Assembly: GCA_934216155.1 (NCBI GenBank) | Contig: CAKQBK010000004.1 | Coordinates: 1 to 64,000, forward strand | Direction of reading: 5' to 3' | DNA: 64,000 nt | From: an uncultured Dialister sp. | Lineage (GTDB): Bacteria; Bacillota; Negativicutes; Veillonellales; Dialisteraceae | Shown: piece by piece, positions 42,764-52,745 of the stretch | Layout of the letters: each line of letters begins with the position of its first letter | Numbering within the stretch: the first letter of the stretch is position 1 | The notes under the pieces: generated by a model | Told to the model about the DNA's origin: nothing | The model's database searches: none | The model's input: the letters and a program-made list of their open reading frames with translations, nothing else | Position numbers and translations under genes: made by a program

Positions 42764-43122
42764 ATGGATGCCAATTATACGATAGAAAAGAAAAGTAAGC
42801 ATTTTGCAATTCATATCATGAAATTGGTACAGCACTTACATCAGAATAAACGTCCATTTTTTATTATTGATCAAATTGGGCGATCTGGTACTAGCATAGG
42901 GGCCAATGTAGTAGAAGCAGAACATGCTATCAGCAAAAAAGAATTTTTGAAAAAATGTATATTGCTTATAAGGAATGTAACGAAACGCTGTATTGGCTAG
43001 ATTTATTATTAGAAAGTAGTTACATTTCTAAGGAAGGGCATCAGCGATTATACGCAGAGTGTAGAGAGCTGGAAAGAATCTTATCTGCCATTACAAAAAC
43101 GACGGCCAGTGGTTTAAAATAA
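42764..43122 (+). pseudogene. Four-helix-bundle protein (S23/IVP-like), frameshifted
   Basis: The first frame (from ATG 42764, with AGAGGGA upstream) gives SKHFAIHIMKLVQHL...IDQIGRSGTSIGANVVEAEHA, the signature of four-helix-bundle proteins related to rRNA intervening-sequence S23. The rest, MYIAYKECNETLYWLDLL...LERILSAI, continues in another frame to the stop at 43120-43122. The break is in a run of six A bases at 42950-42955, where seven would restore one ~120-residue frame. It could be a decayed gene, a phase-variable tract, slippage or a sequencing error. Confidence 0.82.
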
Positions 43123-43126
43123 AAAT

Positions 43127-43190
43127 GCGGCGCTTTATAAGTTGTGCGCCGCCACCATCACTCCTCACTCCTAATTCCTCACTCCTAACT
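43127..43190. repeat. Reverse P1 element
   Basis: GCGGCGC..GCGCCGC hairpin with a TTTATAAGTTGT loop and a CTCCTCACTCCTAATTCC arm, between the four-helix gene and U32 gene. Confidence 0.82.
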
Positions 43191-43238
43191 TTTGGAGTAA
43201 GGAATTAAATACAATGAGAATAGGAAGGTATTACATAT

Positions 43239-44471
43239 ATGAATAAAATTGAGCTTCTCGCTCCGGCGGGGACTATGGAAAAGATGAAAATGGCATTGCT
43301 CTACGGAGCTGATGCGGTGTACTTGGCGGGAAAGGTCTTTGGCCTTCGTGCTTATGGGGGCAATTTCACCAAAGAAGAAATGAAAGAAGCGGTGGAGTAT
43401 GCCCATGGTATGGGGAAGAAAGTGTACGTCACGGTCAATATCATTCCACGCAATGAAGATTTGGAAGGTCTCGATGATTATTTGAAATACTTGGAAGACA
43501 TCCACGTGGACGCCGCTCTGATTTCCGATCTGGGGGTATTCTCTCTGGCACGGGAAGTGGCACCGAATCTGCCCATTCACGTATCCACCCAGGCCAGCTC
43601 GGCCAACTGGCGGACTGTGAAAGTCTGGAAAGACATGGGCGCTTCCCGCGTGGTACTGGCCCGCGAAGTGTCAGTGAAGGAAATGGCAGACATTCGGAAG
43701 AAAGTAGACATCGAACTGGAAGTTTTCGGTCATGGAGCCATGTGTATTTCTTGGTCCGGTCGCTGCCTGCTCTCCAATTTCTTTACCCACGGCAAACGGC
43801 AGTCCAACCGGGGCGAATGTATCCAGGCTTGCCGGTTCAAGTACTCCGTCATGGAAGAATCCCGTCCGGGACAGTACTGGCCACTGGAAGAAGATGAACA
43901 TGGAACCTATATTTTCAACAGCAAAGACCTGTGCATGATTGACCACATCCCGGAACTGATCGAAGGCGGCGCGGCGTCTTTGAAAATCGAAGGTCGTATG
44001 AAGAGCGTGTACTACGTGGCCGCTGTGGTGGCTGCGTATCGCAAAGCCATCGACACCTACTATGCAGAACGGGGCGCGTACAAAGTCCGTCCGGAATGGC
44101 GGGAAGAATTGGAAAAAGTATCCCATCGACCCTACACCACCGCCTTTGCGTTCCAAAATGCGGACCACACGGCCCAGGAATATGTGAAATCCCAGCCAGA
44201 ACAACCCTATGATTTCGTAGGCCTCATTCTTGGTTATGATGAAAATACCAGCACCGCCAAAGTGCAGCAGAGAAACCATTTCAAAGTGGGAGAAACCTTG
44301 GAATACCTGACACCGAAAGGCGACGTGGGCCTTTTCACCGTGGGACAGCTCATCAATCGGGACGGCGAAGAAGTAGAAAAAGCGCCCCACCCGTTGGAAG
44401 AACTGACCATGAAAACAGACAAGGCATTTCCTGCCTATACCATTCTGAGGAGACGAGCAAAACATGGATGA
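43239..44471 (+). CDS. U32-family peptidase/hydroxylase (TrhP/RlhA-like)
   Basis: A 410-residue U32 protein. It opens KIELLAPAGTMEKMKMALLYGADAVYL and has the family signature EVFGHGAMCISWSGRCLLSNF with further Cys in RGECIQACRF, which binds an iron-sulphur cluster. Relatives use prephenate-dependent chemistry to hydroxylate tRNA U34 or 23S rRNA. With trmR two genes upstream, a role in the tRNA wobble uridine pathway is likely. AGGAAGGTATT precedes the ATG. It overlaps the DUF4911 gene by eight bases. Confidence 0.92.
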   Translation: MNKIELLAPAGTMEKMKMALLYGADAVYLAGKVFGLRAYGGNFTKEEMKEAVEYAHGMGKKVYVTVNIIPRNEDLEGLDDYLKYLEDIHVDAALISDLGVFSLAREVAPNLPIHVSTQASSANWRTVKVWKDMGASRVVLAREVSVKEMADIRKKVDIELEVFGHGAMCISWSGRCLLSNFFTHGKRQSNRGECIQACRFKYSVMEESRPGQYWPLEEDEHGTYIFNSKDLCMIDHIPELIEGGAASLKIEGRMKSVYYVAAVVAAYRKAIDTYYAERGAYKVRPEWREELEKVSHRPYTTAFAFQNADHTAQEYVKSQPEQPYDFVGLILGYDENTSTAKVQQRNHFKVGETLEYLTPKGDVGLFTVGQLINRDGEEVEKAPHPLEELTMKTDKAFPAYTILRRRAKHG

Positions 44472-44706
44472 TACAAGAGTGTATATAGAAATTCCGCCCC
44501 AGGAAGTGAATTACATCAATCGCATCATTGAAGGATACGAATACCTGGGCATCCTGACCACCCTGGACCCGAAACGGGCCACCTGTCAGATCAACTCCAC
44601 CGCCGATACGAAGCCCATGGTCATCGACGTGCTGACCCACTTGGATGACGTGAAAGTCACCATTCTTCCCAATCGAGAAGAAGCGATGAAAGACGTAACT
44701 GAATAA
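44464..44706 (+). CDS. DUF4911 small protein
   Basis: An 80-residue soluble protein matching the DUF4911 pattern: RVYIEIPPQEVNYINRIIEGYEYLGILTTLDP followed by VTILPNREEA. It almost always follows a U32 gene in related Firmicutes, and here it overlaps it by eight bases. Function is unknown; a helper for the U32 enzyme is plausible. A clean terminator follows. Confidence 0.82.
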   Translation: MDDTRVYIEIPPQEVNYINRIIEGYEYLGILTTLDPKRATCQINSTADTKPMVIDVLTHLDDVKVTILPNREEAMKDVTE

Positions 44707-44711
44707 CTAAC

Positions 44712-44743
44712 AAAAAAGTGCTGCCGAGAGGTGGCACTTTTTT
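44712..44743 (+). terminator. Terminator of the mltG-U32-DUF4911 cluster
   Basis: AAGTGCTGCC/GGTGGCACTT stem with A- and T-tracts. Confidence 0.9.
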
Positions 44744-44759
44744 ATTGAAATGGTAGCAC

Positions 44760-45425
44760 TTGAGGTGTACACATATGAGACTAACAGACAGGCGGTAGTA
44801 TGCTATATGCCGCTATTCTATTTCAGCACTAGCGTCATTCCGACCGAAGATTTCGTCACCCTGAGCGTAGTCGAAGGGCTTTTTCGTTTTTAGTAAAGGT
44901 AGAATGTAAGAAAAGCGAGTTGAAATGAGACTTAGCGTCTGGGGCGTGTACGTGCGAGGCTAACAGATAGGCGGTAGTATGTATGCTATATGCCACTATT
45001 CTATTTTGGCACTAGCGTGTCGCCCCTTGGAGAAGGGGCGGCGAAGCCGGGGATAGAGTGGCCCGAAGGGGCACAATCAGCACTAGCGAATCATGGTTCA
45101 TTGTTTCACAAACCAACAAAATATTTTATACCGCTAGGAGCGTCTATCCCCCTTGTATTCCCCCTTCTTCAAGGGGGGACGAGATTTACGGTTTGTTCAA
45201 CAATCATTTTTCGAAAAAAGTGATTTAATGGCCAGCCACTATATAGCCACAAATCCCATCGGTCTCTACGGACCTATTATCTATATGTGGAAGTAAAAAT
45301 TTTGCGAAAATGTTTCACGGGAAACCAAAATAAAAAAGGGTATTGGGGCGCTATATAAATTTGATGCGCCCCTTCCACCACTCCTCACTCCTAATTCCTC
45401 ACTCCTAATTCCTCACTCCTCACTA
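44760..45425. repeat. P5, P7 and P1 repeats in a gene-free region
   Basis: P5 at about 44835-44960 (GTCATTCCGACCGAAG and TGAGCGTAGTCGAAGGGC). P7 at 45015-45185 (CCCCTTGGAGAAGGGG ... CCCCCTTCTTCAAGGGGGG). A parS-like TGTTTCACGGGAAACC at about 45309-45324 and a reverse P1 at 45335-45423. No gene is seen. Confidence 0.72.
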
Positions 45426-45477
45426 TTCCTCAATCCCTAGGGCCTAGCTACTTTCCTCCATCCCAGTTACCCAAACA

Positions 45478-45789
45478 CAAAAAAATCCCACAGCAAAAAC
45501 AGGGGATAGCCTATCACACTGACCGCGCATTTAACCTTTAACCAGTGCCAGTTCTCTTTGTTTCTGCTGCAGGATTTTGATTCGCCTGCGTCAGGATCCA
45601 ATTCCTTACGAAACCGTTCCAAGTCACTATTCAGTTTTACATCAGTGAAGCTAGGGAACTTCACCCGGTTGAGCGGCTGTGTCCAGCCGGAGCTCTTATG
45701 GATTCGTCATCCGTGGGCAACTTACTAGTCATATCTCCACAGCGTTTTTTGATCGGCGCCGTGCGCTATGGTCTTCTGACCCTTGCCTT
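45478..45789 (-). ncRNA. Candidate structured non-coding RNA, copy 2
   Basis: Second copy of the unit at 4338-4639, about 85-90 per cent identical over most of its length. The promoter boxes, the CGGCTG-GACA-CAGCCG and GTGAAG...CTTCAC stem-loops, the GGCGCC segment and the ATCCC/GGGAT terminator with T-run (45479-45507) are all kept. The ~45 bases just before the terminator (45508-45552) are unrelated to copy 1 and slightly longer. Relative to copy 1 there is a one-base indel near 45615, so protein coding is not conserved. Confidence 0.55.
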
Positions 45790-45795
45790 GGCTAC

Positions 45796-45891
45796 ATCAT
45801 ACACGATAAAAGCAAAGAAATCAAGCGTTTACAAAAACTTTGTTCTTACAGGTTCTGTAAGCGCAAAAATCGCTCTTAGAGAATCTGTAAG
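45796..45891 (-). promoter_or_regulatory. Promoter and upstream repeats of candidate ncRNA copy 2
   Basis: -10 TATGAT (45796-45801) and -35 TTGATT (45819-45824), spacer 17. Upstream CTTACAGGTTCTGTAAG (45845-45861) and a second TCTGTAAG 30 bases on match copy 1. Confidence 0.6.
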
Positions 45892-45909
45892 GCCATGACG
45901 TGTATACTT

Positions 45910-46670
45910 ATTTGGTGACTAGTGACTGGTGACTGGTGACTAGTGACTAGTGACTGGTGATTGGTGGCTGGGGATTAGGAATGAGGAGTGAGGAGTGGCG
46001 GAAGTTGTGTTGCTATGAAATGAATAACATTAGTAGTCATACCGCTGGTGCAGCCCCCTCTGCCTTCGGCATCTCCCCCGATGGGGGCGATAAATAAGGT
46101 GTAAACTTATTTACGCACAAATTTAGAAGCGCCCCAATACCCTTTTTTATAGAAATGTTTAGCATTTTGGGTGTGTACATATGAGGCTAACAGACCGGCG
46201 GTATCATATCGAGTGTAATAAGTTGATGTCATCTCTAGCGTCATTTCGACCGGTCGTATTTGTGCTTGATGACAATAAAAGATATGAATTGCAATGTGTA
46301 GGAGAGTGGAGAAATCTCTCAGCAGTAGCGGTAAGGGCTTGATGAATCATATGGTTGCAACTCGTCAGAGCTGCTTATCTCGCTTTGCTCGATGTATGGT
46401 CTCACCGTTATGACTTGATACTTTAAGCTCTTTCCGCTGGTGCTGATGGGATTTCTCCACTCAGGGGCGCATCTCATTTCATGACTCTCATGTCATAAAG
46501 CACAAATACGATCGGTCGAAATGACGGTTTCCTTAAAGAGGAGCAATCGGGTTATAAAAGGTTATGTACATAGGGTATTCCCATAACCTTTTATAACCTT
46601 TATAACCTTGTTGCTTGTGGTAACAGGAAATGTTTCACAAACGCAATCAGCAGAATCATAACCTTTTGCA
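45910..46670. repeat. P6, P1/P7, P5 and P2 repeats before the hybrid kinase
   Basis: P6 tandem GTGACTAGTGACTGGT words at 45913-45970, followed by P1 arm text. A P7 fragment lies at 46050-46095. A large P5 palindrome (46225-46525) has GTCATTTCGACCGGTCGTAT mirrored by ATACGATCGGTCGAAATGAC and inner GTGGAGAAATC/GATTTCTCCAC. P2 is at 46545-46668. No gene is seen. Confidence 0.76.
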
Positions 46671-46768
46671 TCACACTTTTCGCGAAATATGACTGTAGCG
46701 GATGCGGAATTTCCTAATCCCTAATCCCTAGCTACTAGCCACTCATTTTATAAAAATAAATTATTACC

Positions 46769-46798
46769 TTGCTATGCACCTGCCTTTTGCAGTACAAT
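46769..46798 (+). promoter_or_regulatory. Promoter of the hybrid kinase gene
   Basis: TTGCTA (46769-46774), 18-base spacer, TACAAT (46793-46798). Confidence 0.6.
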
Positions 46799-46952
46799 AG
46801 CAAATAGAATGAAGAAGAGTAGACTATAGATGAATTCGATTTAAATTTCATACTATGCATTCGATGCCTTACCATAGCAAGTGAGGAGTATGGAAGGGAG
46901 AACTGGGAGAGATGAAGAAAAATTTTATAAATTTTTCGGGGGGGGTAGACCT

Positions 46953-49817
46953 ATGAAAAATAAGCAGAGTGGCTTAGGGAAAGTGCTCTGTTTTTTTCTG
47001 TGCTTTTTTGCCTTTTTTACGTTACTGACGGCAGAGGCGGCTGGGGATCACCGATTGATTCGTGTGGGGTGGTATGAAGATTCGTATCACATCACCGGCA
47101 GCAATGGAGAGAGAAGCGGCTATGGCTATGAATTTGAACAGGCGGTGTCGGCTTATACGGGCTGGAATTACAGTTATGTGAAGGCCGGATGGGATGATTT
47201 GCTCCAAATGGTAGCCAACGGGGATATTGATCTCATGGGGACTGTTTCCTATACAGAGGAACGGGCCCAGCACATGCTCTTTACTGATTTGCCCATGGGG
47301 GAAGAGAAATATTTGCTCTATGCCGATGTGGAAAGAAGCCATATTTCTTCTGAAAATCTGGAAAGTTTGAATGGCAAGCGGATTTGTCTCCTCCGAGGGA
47401 GTGTGCAGGCCACCCAGTTTGCAGAGTGGGAAACAAAGAACCATCTCCATACAGTTCATGTATATGTAGATAGTTTTCCAGAAGGAAAAAGGCTGGCGGA
47501 AAATCACGAAATTGACGGCGTCATTTCTACAGAAACACCGCTATGGACCACCTATGGCTTCCATGCAGTAGCAACCACTGGTGGTAGTGGGATTTATTTT
47601 GCTATCAATCCCCATCGTCCGGAACTGAAGGCGGAGTTGGACAAGGCTATGCGCCAGATGGAGCAGGATAAACCATTTTATGAAGATGAACTGTATCAGC
47701 GCTTTTTGTCTACCGTGAGTACCACGGTGATGACCAGGGAAGAAAAAGCGTGGCTGGCGTCCCATGGGACCATTCGCATGGGATGGCTGAAGAGTGATGT
47801 AGGGGTTAGTCTGGCTGATCCTGCCACGGGAAAACCGATGGGCATTATCAATGATTATGTGAAATTTGCTACCGATGCCTTAGGAGATGATGTGCTATCG
47901 TTTGAATTGGTGGGATTTGATTCCATCGAAGAGGAAATGATGGCTTTGAAAACAGGGGATATCGATGTGATTTTCCATTTCACACAGAATCCCTATATTG
48001 CAGAGCAGAACCAGTTCATTCTGTCCAATACGGCTTGGTCGACCAATTTGTGCGCCATCACTGCAAAAAAAGATTTTTCTGAAAATACGCCCCATAAGGT
48101 GGCTGTGCAAAGAGGGGATCTGCTGGTACAGTGGTACTTGACGTACAACTATCCAAGCTGGCCCCTGGTGACTTACGATTCTTTGGACGAGATGGAAAAG
48201 GCCATCAAAACAGGCGAGGCGGACTGCTTCATTCGTGATGTGGGGCAGATGAATAAGTACATCAAAGATACGTCACTGTACACCGTATTTCTTTCCAAGC
48301 CAGGAACTATTTCTATGGCCGTAGATAGAGAACATGCGAAATTGATGGCAATTCTGAATAAGACCCTGCGAAATATGCCAGTATCCCTTTTGACCGGGGG
48401 ACTTTCCATGTATGAAAATGCAGCGGAAAAAGTCACTGCCATGGACTTCATCAAAGACAATCTGCTTCCTGTGGCGGTAGGTTCCTTTGCTGGATTTGCA
48501 TTGATTATATATTTGATTCTCCGACTCCTGATGAAGTCCAGAAAAGCAGAAGCCAAGGCTAGACAGTCCGAGGAAAAAGCCAAGCAAGCCACGGTGAAAG
48601 TGCAGAAATTGAATAGTCAGCTGCAGAAGAACCAAAAAGATTTGGAAGTGGCCCTGCAGCAGGCGGAACAGGCCAATCATGCGAAATCTTCATTCCTGTT
48701 CAATATGTCCCATGATATCCGCACTCCTATGAATGCTATTTTGGGCTATACGAAATTGATGAAACAGGAACTGACCAATCCGAAACTTTTAGATTATCAG
48801 GAAAAGATGGAACAGGCAGGCAATTTGCTCCTGTCCATCATCAATAACGTACTGGACATGGCTCGCATCGAAAGCGGGAAAATGGAATTGGATGAAAATT
48901 ATGCGGAAGCCCATGATGTGCTAGAGGAAGTGTATGGGGTATTCAAAGTGGAAGCCGAGAAAAGGGGCATCCAGTTCACAAAAGAAACAAAGCTTTCCCA
49001 TCCCCATGTGATGTGCGATCGCACCAAAGTGCAGGAAGTGCTGACCAATCTGATCAGTAATGCCATCAAGTACACCCACAAAGGGGGAACCATCCACCTA
49101 TCCCTTCGGGAACTCCCTTGCGACAGAGAAGGTTACGCGCGGTATGAAACCAAAGTGCAGGATACAGGGATTGGCATGAGCAAAGACTACCTGCCGCAGC
49201 TCTTTGACGCCTTCACCAGAGAAAGAAATACCACCAAAGCCAAAGTAGGCGGTACCGGTCTTGGTATGGCTATCGTAAAGAAACTGGTAGACCTCATGGG
49301 CGGCACCATTACGGTGGATAGCGAATTGGGCAAAGGCAGTACCTTTACGGTGGTTTTGGACCATCCAGTGGCCGATGAAGCCTACTATAAGAAAGAAGAC
49401 GAATCGACTGACACCACGGAGACACCAGTGGAAATTCAGGGCAAACATATTCTCCTGGCAGAAGACAATGACCTGAACGCCGAAATCGCTACGGCCATGC
49501 TGGAAATGATGGACCTGGAAGTATATCGCGTGTCCGATGGCATCCAGTGCGTGAAACGCATGGAAGAAATGCCTGCCGGCACCTATGATATGATTCTCAT
49601 GGATATCCAGATGCCCTACATGGACGGCTACCAGGCCACCGAAACCATTCGCCGCTTCTCCGATCCGGCGAAAGCAAACATCCCCATCGTGGCGATGACC
49701 GCCAACGCCTTTGAAGAAGATCGCAAAATGGCCCTCGCCAAAGGCATGAATGGCCATATCGCGAAACCAATCGATATGAAACAAATGGAAACCGTCATGG
49801 CGGAAGTGCTGAAATGA
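46953..49817 (+). CDS. BvgS/EvgS-like hybrid sensor histidine kinase
   Basis: A 954-residue membrane kinase. The start at 46953 gives a signal peptide ending near EAA. Two periplasmic family 3 solute-binding domains follow (about 30-255, opening HRLIRVGWYED, and 262-500, opening GTIRMGWLKS). Then come a membrane segment (506-530), a coiled coil, HisKA with phospho-acceptor H587 in NMSHDIRTPMN, HATPase (NLISNAIKYT, DTGIGM, GTGLGM), and a receiver domain with D884 in MDIQMPYMDGYQ. There is no Hpt domain and no response regulator nearby. The ligand is probably a small solute such as an amino acid. Confidence 0.92.
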   Translation: MKNKQSGLGKVLCFFLCFFAFFTLLTAEAAGDHRLIRVGWYEDSYHITGSNGERSGYGYEFEQAVSAYTGWNYSYVKAGWDDLLQMVANGDIDLMGTVSYTEERAQHMLFTDLPMGEEKYLLYADVERSHISSENLESLNGKRICLLRGSVQATQFAEWETKNHLHTVHVYVDSFPEGKRLAENHEIDGVISTETPLWTTYGFHAVATTGGSGIYFAINPHRPELKAELDKAMRQMEQDKPFYEDELYQRFLSTVSTTVMTREEKAWLASHGTIRMGWLKSDVGVSLADPATGKPMGIINDYVKFATDALGDDVLSFELVGFDSIEEEMMALKTGDIDVIFHFTQNPYIAEQNQFILSNTAWSTNLCAITAKKDFSENTPHKVAVQRGDLLVQWYLTYNYPSWPLVTYDSLDEMEKAIKTGEADCFIRDVGQMNKYIKDTSLYTVFLSKPGTISMAVDREHAKLMAILNKTLRNMPVSLLTGGLSMYENAAEKVTAMDFIKDNLLPVAVGSFAGFALIIYLILRLLMKSRKAEAKARQSEEKAKQATVKVQKLNSQLQKNQKDLEVALQQAEQANHAKSSFLFNMSHDIRTPMNAILGYTKLMKQELTNPKLLDYQEKMEQAGNLLLSIINNVLDMARIESGKMELDENYAEAHDVLEEVYGVFKVEAEKRGIQFTKETKLSHPHVMCDRTKVQEVLTNLISNAIKYTHKGGTIHLSLRELPCDREGYARYETKVQDTGIGMSKDYLPQLFDAFTRERNTTKAKVGGTGLGMAIVKKLVDLMGGTITVDSELGKGSTFTVVLDHPVADEAYYKKEDESTDTTETPVEIQGKHILLAEDNDLNAEIATAMLEMMDLEVYRVSDGIQCVKRMEEMPAGTYDMILMDIQMPYMDGYQATETIRRFSDPAKANIPIVAMTANAFEEDRKMALAKGMNGHIAKPIDMKQMETVMAEVLK

Positions 49818-49826
49818 TTGGGAAAA

Positions 49827-49869
49827 GAGATTCTGTGAAATAGAAATATTTCACAGAATCTCTTTTTTG
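49827..49869 (+). terminator. Terminator after the hybrid kinase
   Basis: AGAGATTCTGTGAAATA and TATTTCACAGAATCTCT pair around GAAA, followed by TTTTTT. Confidence 0.92.
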
Positions 49870-49889
49870 ATGGTGATTGGGGATTAGTA

Positions 49890-50940
49890 GCTAGGGATTA
49901 AAAAGTGAGAAGTTAGGAGTTAGGAGTGAGGAGTGGTGGAAGGGGCACACAAAATTTAGAAGCGCCCCAATACCTTTTTTATTGAAATAGGGGGTGCACA
50001 CATAAGCCTAACAGACCGGCGGTATCAGCGTATGTGTTTCATATGGCATACCTCTCTAGCGTCATTCCGACCGAAGTGGAGGAATCTTTTTCGTTTTTAG
50101 TAAAGGCAGGATGTAAAAAAGCGGATTGAAATGAGCCAAAGCGTCTGGGGCGTACACATGCGAGGTTAACAGACCAGTGGAGAAAAGTTAGTTGGAGGGC
50201 ATACTAAAACGGGAAGTCTCATTTCATACCGTTTGTAATACAAAGTGCCGTAAGGAATAACACAAAGATTCTTCGACATCGCCCTACGGGCGGATCAGAA
50301 TGACGGGAAAGAGAGGAACAACGCTAGAGGGAGAGAAAAGAATGCTAGTAAATGAGGCTAACAGACAGGCGGTAAGGGCTTACAGCATCTTATTGCAATG
50401 GCTCGCCTTACTAAGTGACTGTGGTGTCTATAGGCACATTCGACGAACCTGAGAAACCAGAGCACCTTAAGCCACCTGAGCAACCTATCTAATCTATTAA
50501 AGCATCGAATGTAACGCAAGCGTAATCTGCAGAATTTTGGGCCTATCCTTTTTCGTTGTAAAGTGCTATACTTTACAGTCAAAGACAACACGATTGTCTT
50601 ACAAATACAGCAATATGGAGAGGGGCTGTGAAAGATTGGTTCTTTCATGCTCCTCTTTTTTACAAGTTGGCAGTAGATGGTTTGCGGTAGGCAGTTTTCG
50701 GGTCAACTTCATGTATCGCTAGTGTATTGTACAAATATTGGTTTATGGTTTACCGCCCAGGCTCGTGTGAATCAATTCGCCATGAAGAAAGCCTTATTGG
50801 TTTAGGGTTTAATTACAGGTATATAGTCCTTAACCCTTAAACCCTAAACCAATGAGATTTTCCATTTGTGAAGATTGTGACCAACGAACACGGGTGATAA
50901 ACCCCAAACCAACAACTAACAACCAACAATATATACTGCC
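49890..50940. repeat. P1, P5, P3 and P8 repeats in a gene-free region
   Basis: P1 at 49905-49980. P5 fragments at 50055-50345 (GTCATTCCGACCGAAGTGG; GACATCGCCCTACGGGCGG with AGAATGACGGG). P3 right arm at 50440-50500. A P8 palindrome at 50738-50900 (TTGGTTTAGGGTTTAA / TTAAACCCTAAACCAA), then P9 words to 50930. No gene is seen in 49818-50985. Confidence 0.74.
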
Positions 50941-50985
50941 AACTGCCTACTGCTCACTGCCAACTATTTCTAGGAGGGAATAACG

Positions 50986-52428
50986 ATGTCTTACAATGGA
51001 CTGATTACGGATTTATACCAGCTGACCATGGCCAATGCGCTTTTCAAGAAGGGCATGCATGAAAGAAAGGTCGTTTTCGATCGTTTTTACAGAAAGAATC
51101 CGTTCAATGGTGGATACACGGTGGTAGCCGGTGTGTCTCATTTGGTGGATTTCGTGAAGAATTTCCGCTTCAGCAAAGAAGATATCGAATATCTCCGCGG
51201 ATTGGGCATTTTTTATCCAGAATTTTTGGACTATCTGGCAGATTTCCATTTCACTGGGGATATTTATGCCATGCCGGAAGGTACCGTAGCATTTCCTGGG
51301 GAAGTGATTGTCCGTTTCCATGGGACCACTACAGAAGCCATGCTGATTGAAACCGGCCTTTCTATGATTATGAACCATGAAAGTCTGATTGCCACCAAAG
51401 CACGTCGTGTTCGCACCGTAGCACCGAAGGATGCGTTGATGGAATTCGGTCTTCGCCGGGCCCAGGGCCATTCTGCTGGTCTTTGGGGTGCCCGTGCTGC
51501 TATGATTGGCGGGTTCAATGGCACATCCAATGTGGAAGCTGGGAAATTGTTCGGCATCCCCGTCCTGGGCACCATGGCGCACAGCTGGATTATGAGTTTC
51601 GACACCGAATTGGAAGCCTTTGAAGAATACGTGAAGCAGTATCACAACAATCTGATTCTGTTGGCCGATACGTACAATGTATTGGAAATGGGCGTGCCGG
51701 ATGCTATCAAGATTTTCAGCGAATTGAAAGCCAAAGGCGAACTGCCGAAAGTCTATGGTATCCGTATTGATAGTGGGGATTTGGGTTATCTCTCCAAGGA
51801 AGCCAAGAGAATGTTCACTGAAGCCGGTTTCCCTGATGCGATTATTTCCGGGTCCAATGATTTGGATGAATACCTAATCCAGTCCTTGAAGGAACAGGGC
51901 TGTACCGTCACCAGCTGGGGCGTAGGAACGAAGATTATCACTGCCGATGGGACCTCTGCTTTGGGCGGGGTATTCAAAATGTGTGCTCGCGAAAAGAATG
52001 GCACCTTTGAACCAGTGATGAAGATTTCCAATGATGTGGCAAAAATGACCAATCCGGGTATCAAAGAAGTGCGTCGTTTCTATAAAAAAGGCAGCGGCAA
52101 GATGATTACCGACCTGGTGTGCCTCACCAGCGAAGCCATGCCAGATGGAGGCGATTATACCTTGGTCACCGAATCGGCCAAGTGGCGCAAAAAGGAACTG
52201 AAAGCAGGCACCTATGTGTGTGAAGAAATGCTGAAACCGGTCATGAAAGACGGCGAAGCCCTGCCCCTTCCGACCCTGCCAGAAACCATTGCCTATGCCA
52301 ACCAGCAGATGGAAACCCTCTGGCCGGAATACACCCGTCTCCTGAATCCAAACATCATGGAAGTCAACCTGTCCGACCAGCTGCAGACACTGAAGAGTGA
52401 GATTATTGAAGAAGACCTTAAAAAATAA
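50986..52428 (+). CDS. pncB: Nicotinate phosphoribosyltransferase
   Basis: A 480-residue enzyme that makes nicotinate mononucleotide from nicotinate and PRPP for NAD salvage. It opens NGLITDLYQLTMANALFKKGMHERKVVFDRFYRKNPF, the hallmark of the long Firmicute-type PncB. GTSNVEAGKLFGIPVLGTMAHSW contains the phosphoribosyl-binding histidine region, and YGIRIDSGDLGYLSKEAKRM follows. TAGGAGGGAATAACG gives a strong ribosome site. Single gene flanked by repeats. Confidence 0.95.
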   Translation: MSYNGLITDLYQLTMANALFKKGMHERKVVFDRFYRKNPFNGGYTVVAGVSHLVDFVKNFRFSKEDIEYLRGLGIFYPEFLDYLADFHFTGDIYAMPEGTVAFPGEVIVRFHGTTTEAMLIETGLSMIMNHESLIATKARRVRTVAPKDALMEFGLRRAQGHSAGLWGARAAMIGGFNGTSNVEAGKLFGIPVLGTMAHSWIMSFDTELEAFEEYVKQYHNNLILLADTYNVLEMGVPDAIKIFSELKAKGELPKVYGIRIDSGDLGYLSKEAKRMFTEAGFPDAIISGSNDLDEYLIQSLKEQGCTVTSWGVGTKIITADGTSALGGVFKMCAREKNGTFEPVMKISNDVAKMTNPGIKEVRRFYKKGSGKMITDLVCLTSEAMPDGGDYTLVTESAKWRKKELKAGTYVCEEMLKPVMKDGEALPLPTLPETIAYANQQMETLWPEYTRLLNPNIMEVNLSDQLQTLKSEIIEEDLKK

Positions 52429-52429
52429 T

Positions 52430-52610
52430 GCGTAGTGCGTAATGAATGTGGGGCGCATCAAATTTGAAAGCGCCCCATTTTTATTTTTTATAAAAGGGGT
52501 ATTGGGGCGCTTTATAAGTTGTGCGCCCCTAAGTAAGTTTACACCGCTGTCTCGGCTCCCCTGTCGGGGGAGCTGCCGAAGGCTGAGGGGGCAGCACTAG
52601 CGGTATAAAA
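52430..52610. repeat. P1 hairpins and P7 palindrome
   Basis: GGGGCGC..GCGCCCC hairpins at about 52449-52478 and 52502-52530, then P7 CTCCCCTGTCGGGGGAG at 52556-52572. Confidence 0.75.
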
Positions 52611-52745
52611 TGAGAACGGTACGACAATTCGTTGTGGGACTAATACCATTTCTCACTTCTAGCTTCTCACTTCTAACTATGCTTAAAAATGGTATAATGA
52701 GACTAATGCAATCATAAGGTATAAATGACAGGAAAGGTGATATAT

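Noticed and set aside
45467-45664. Short frame within candidate RNA copy 2 (GTG start), and its counterpart at 4325-4513
   Set aside because: The two copies share only the first ~14 residues before a one-base indel shifts the frame; neither has a ribosome site, so a protein is unlikely.
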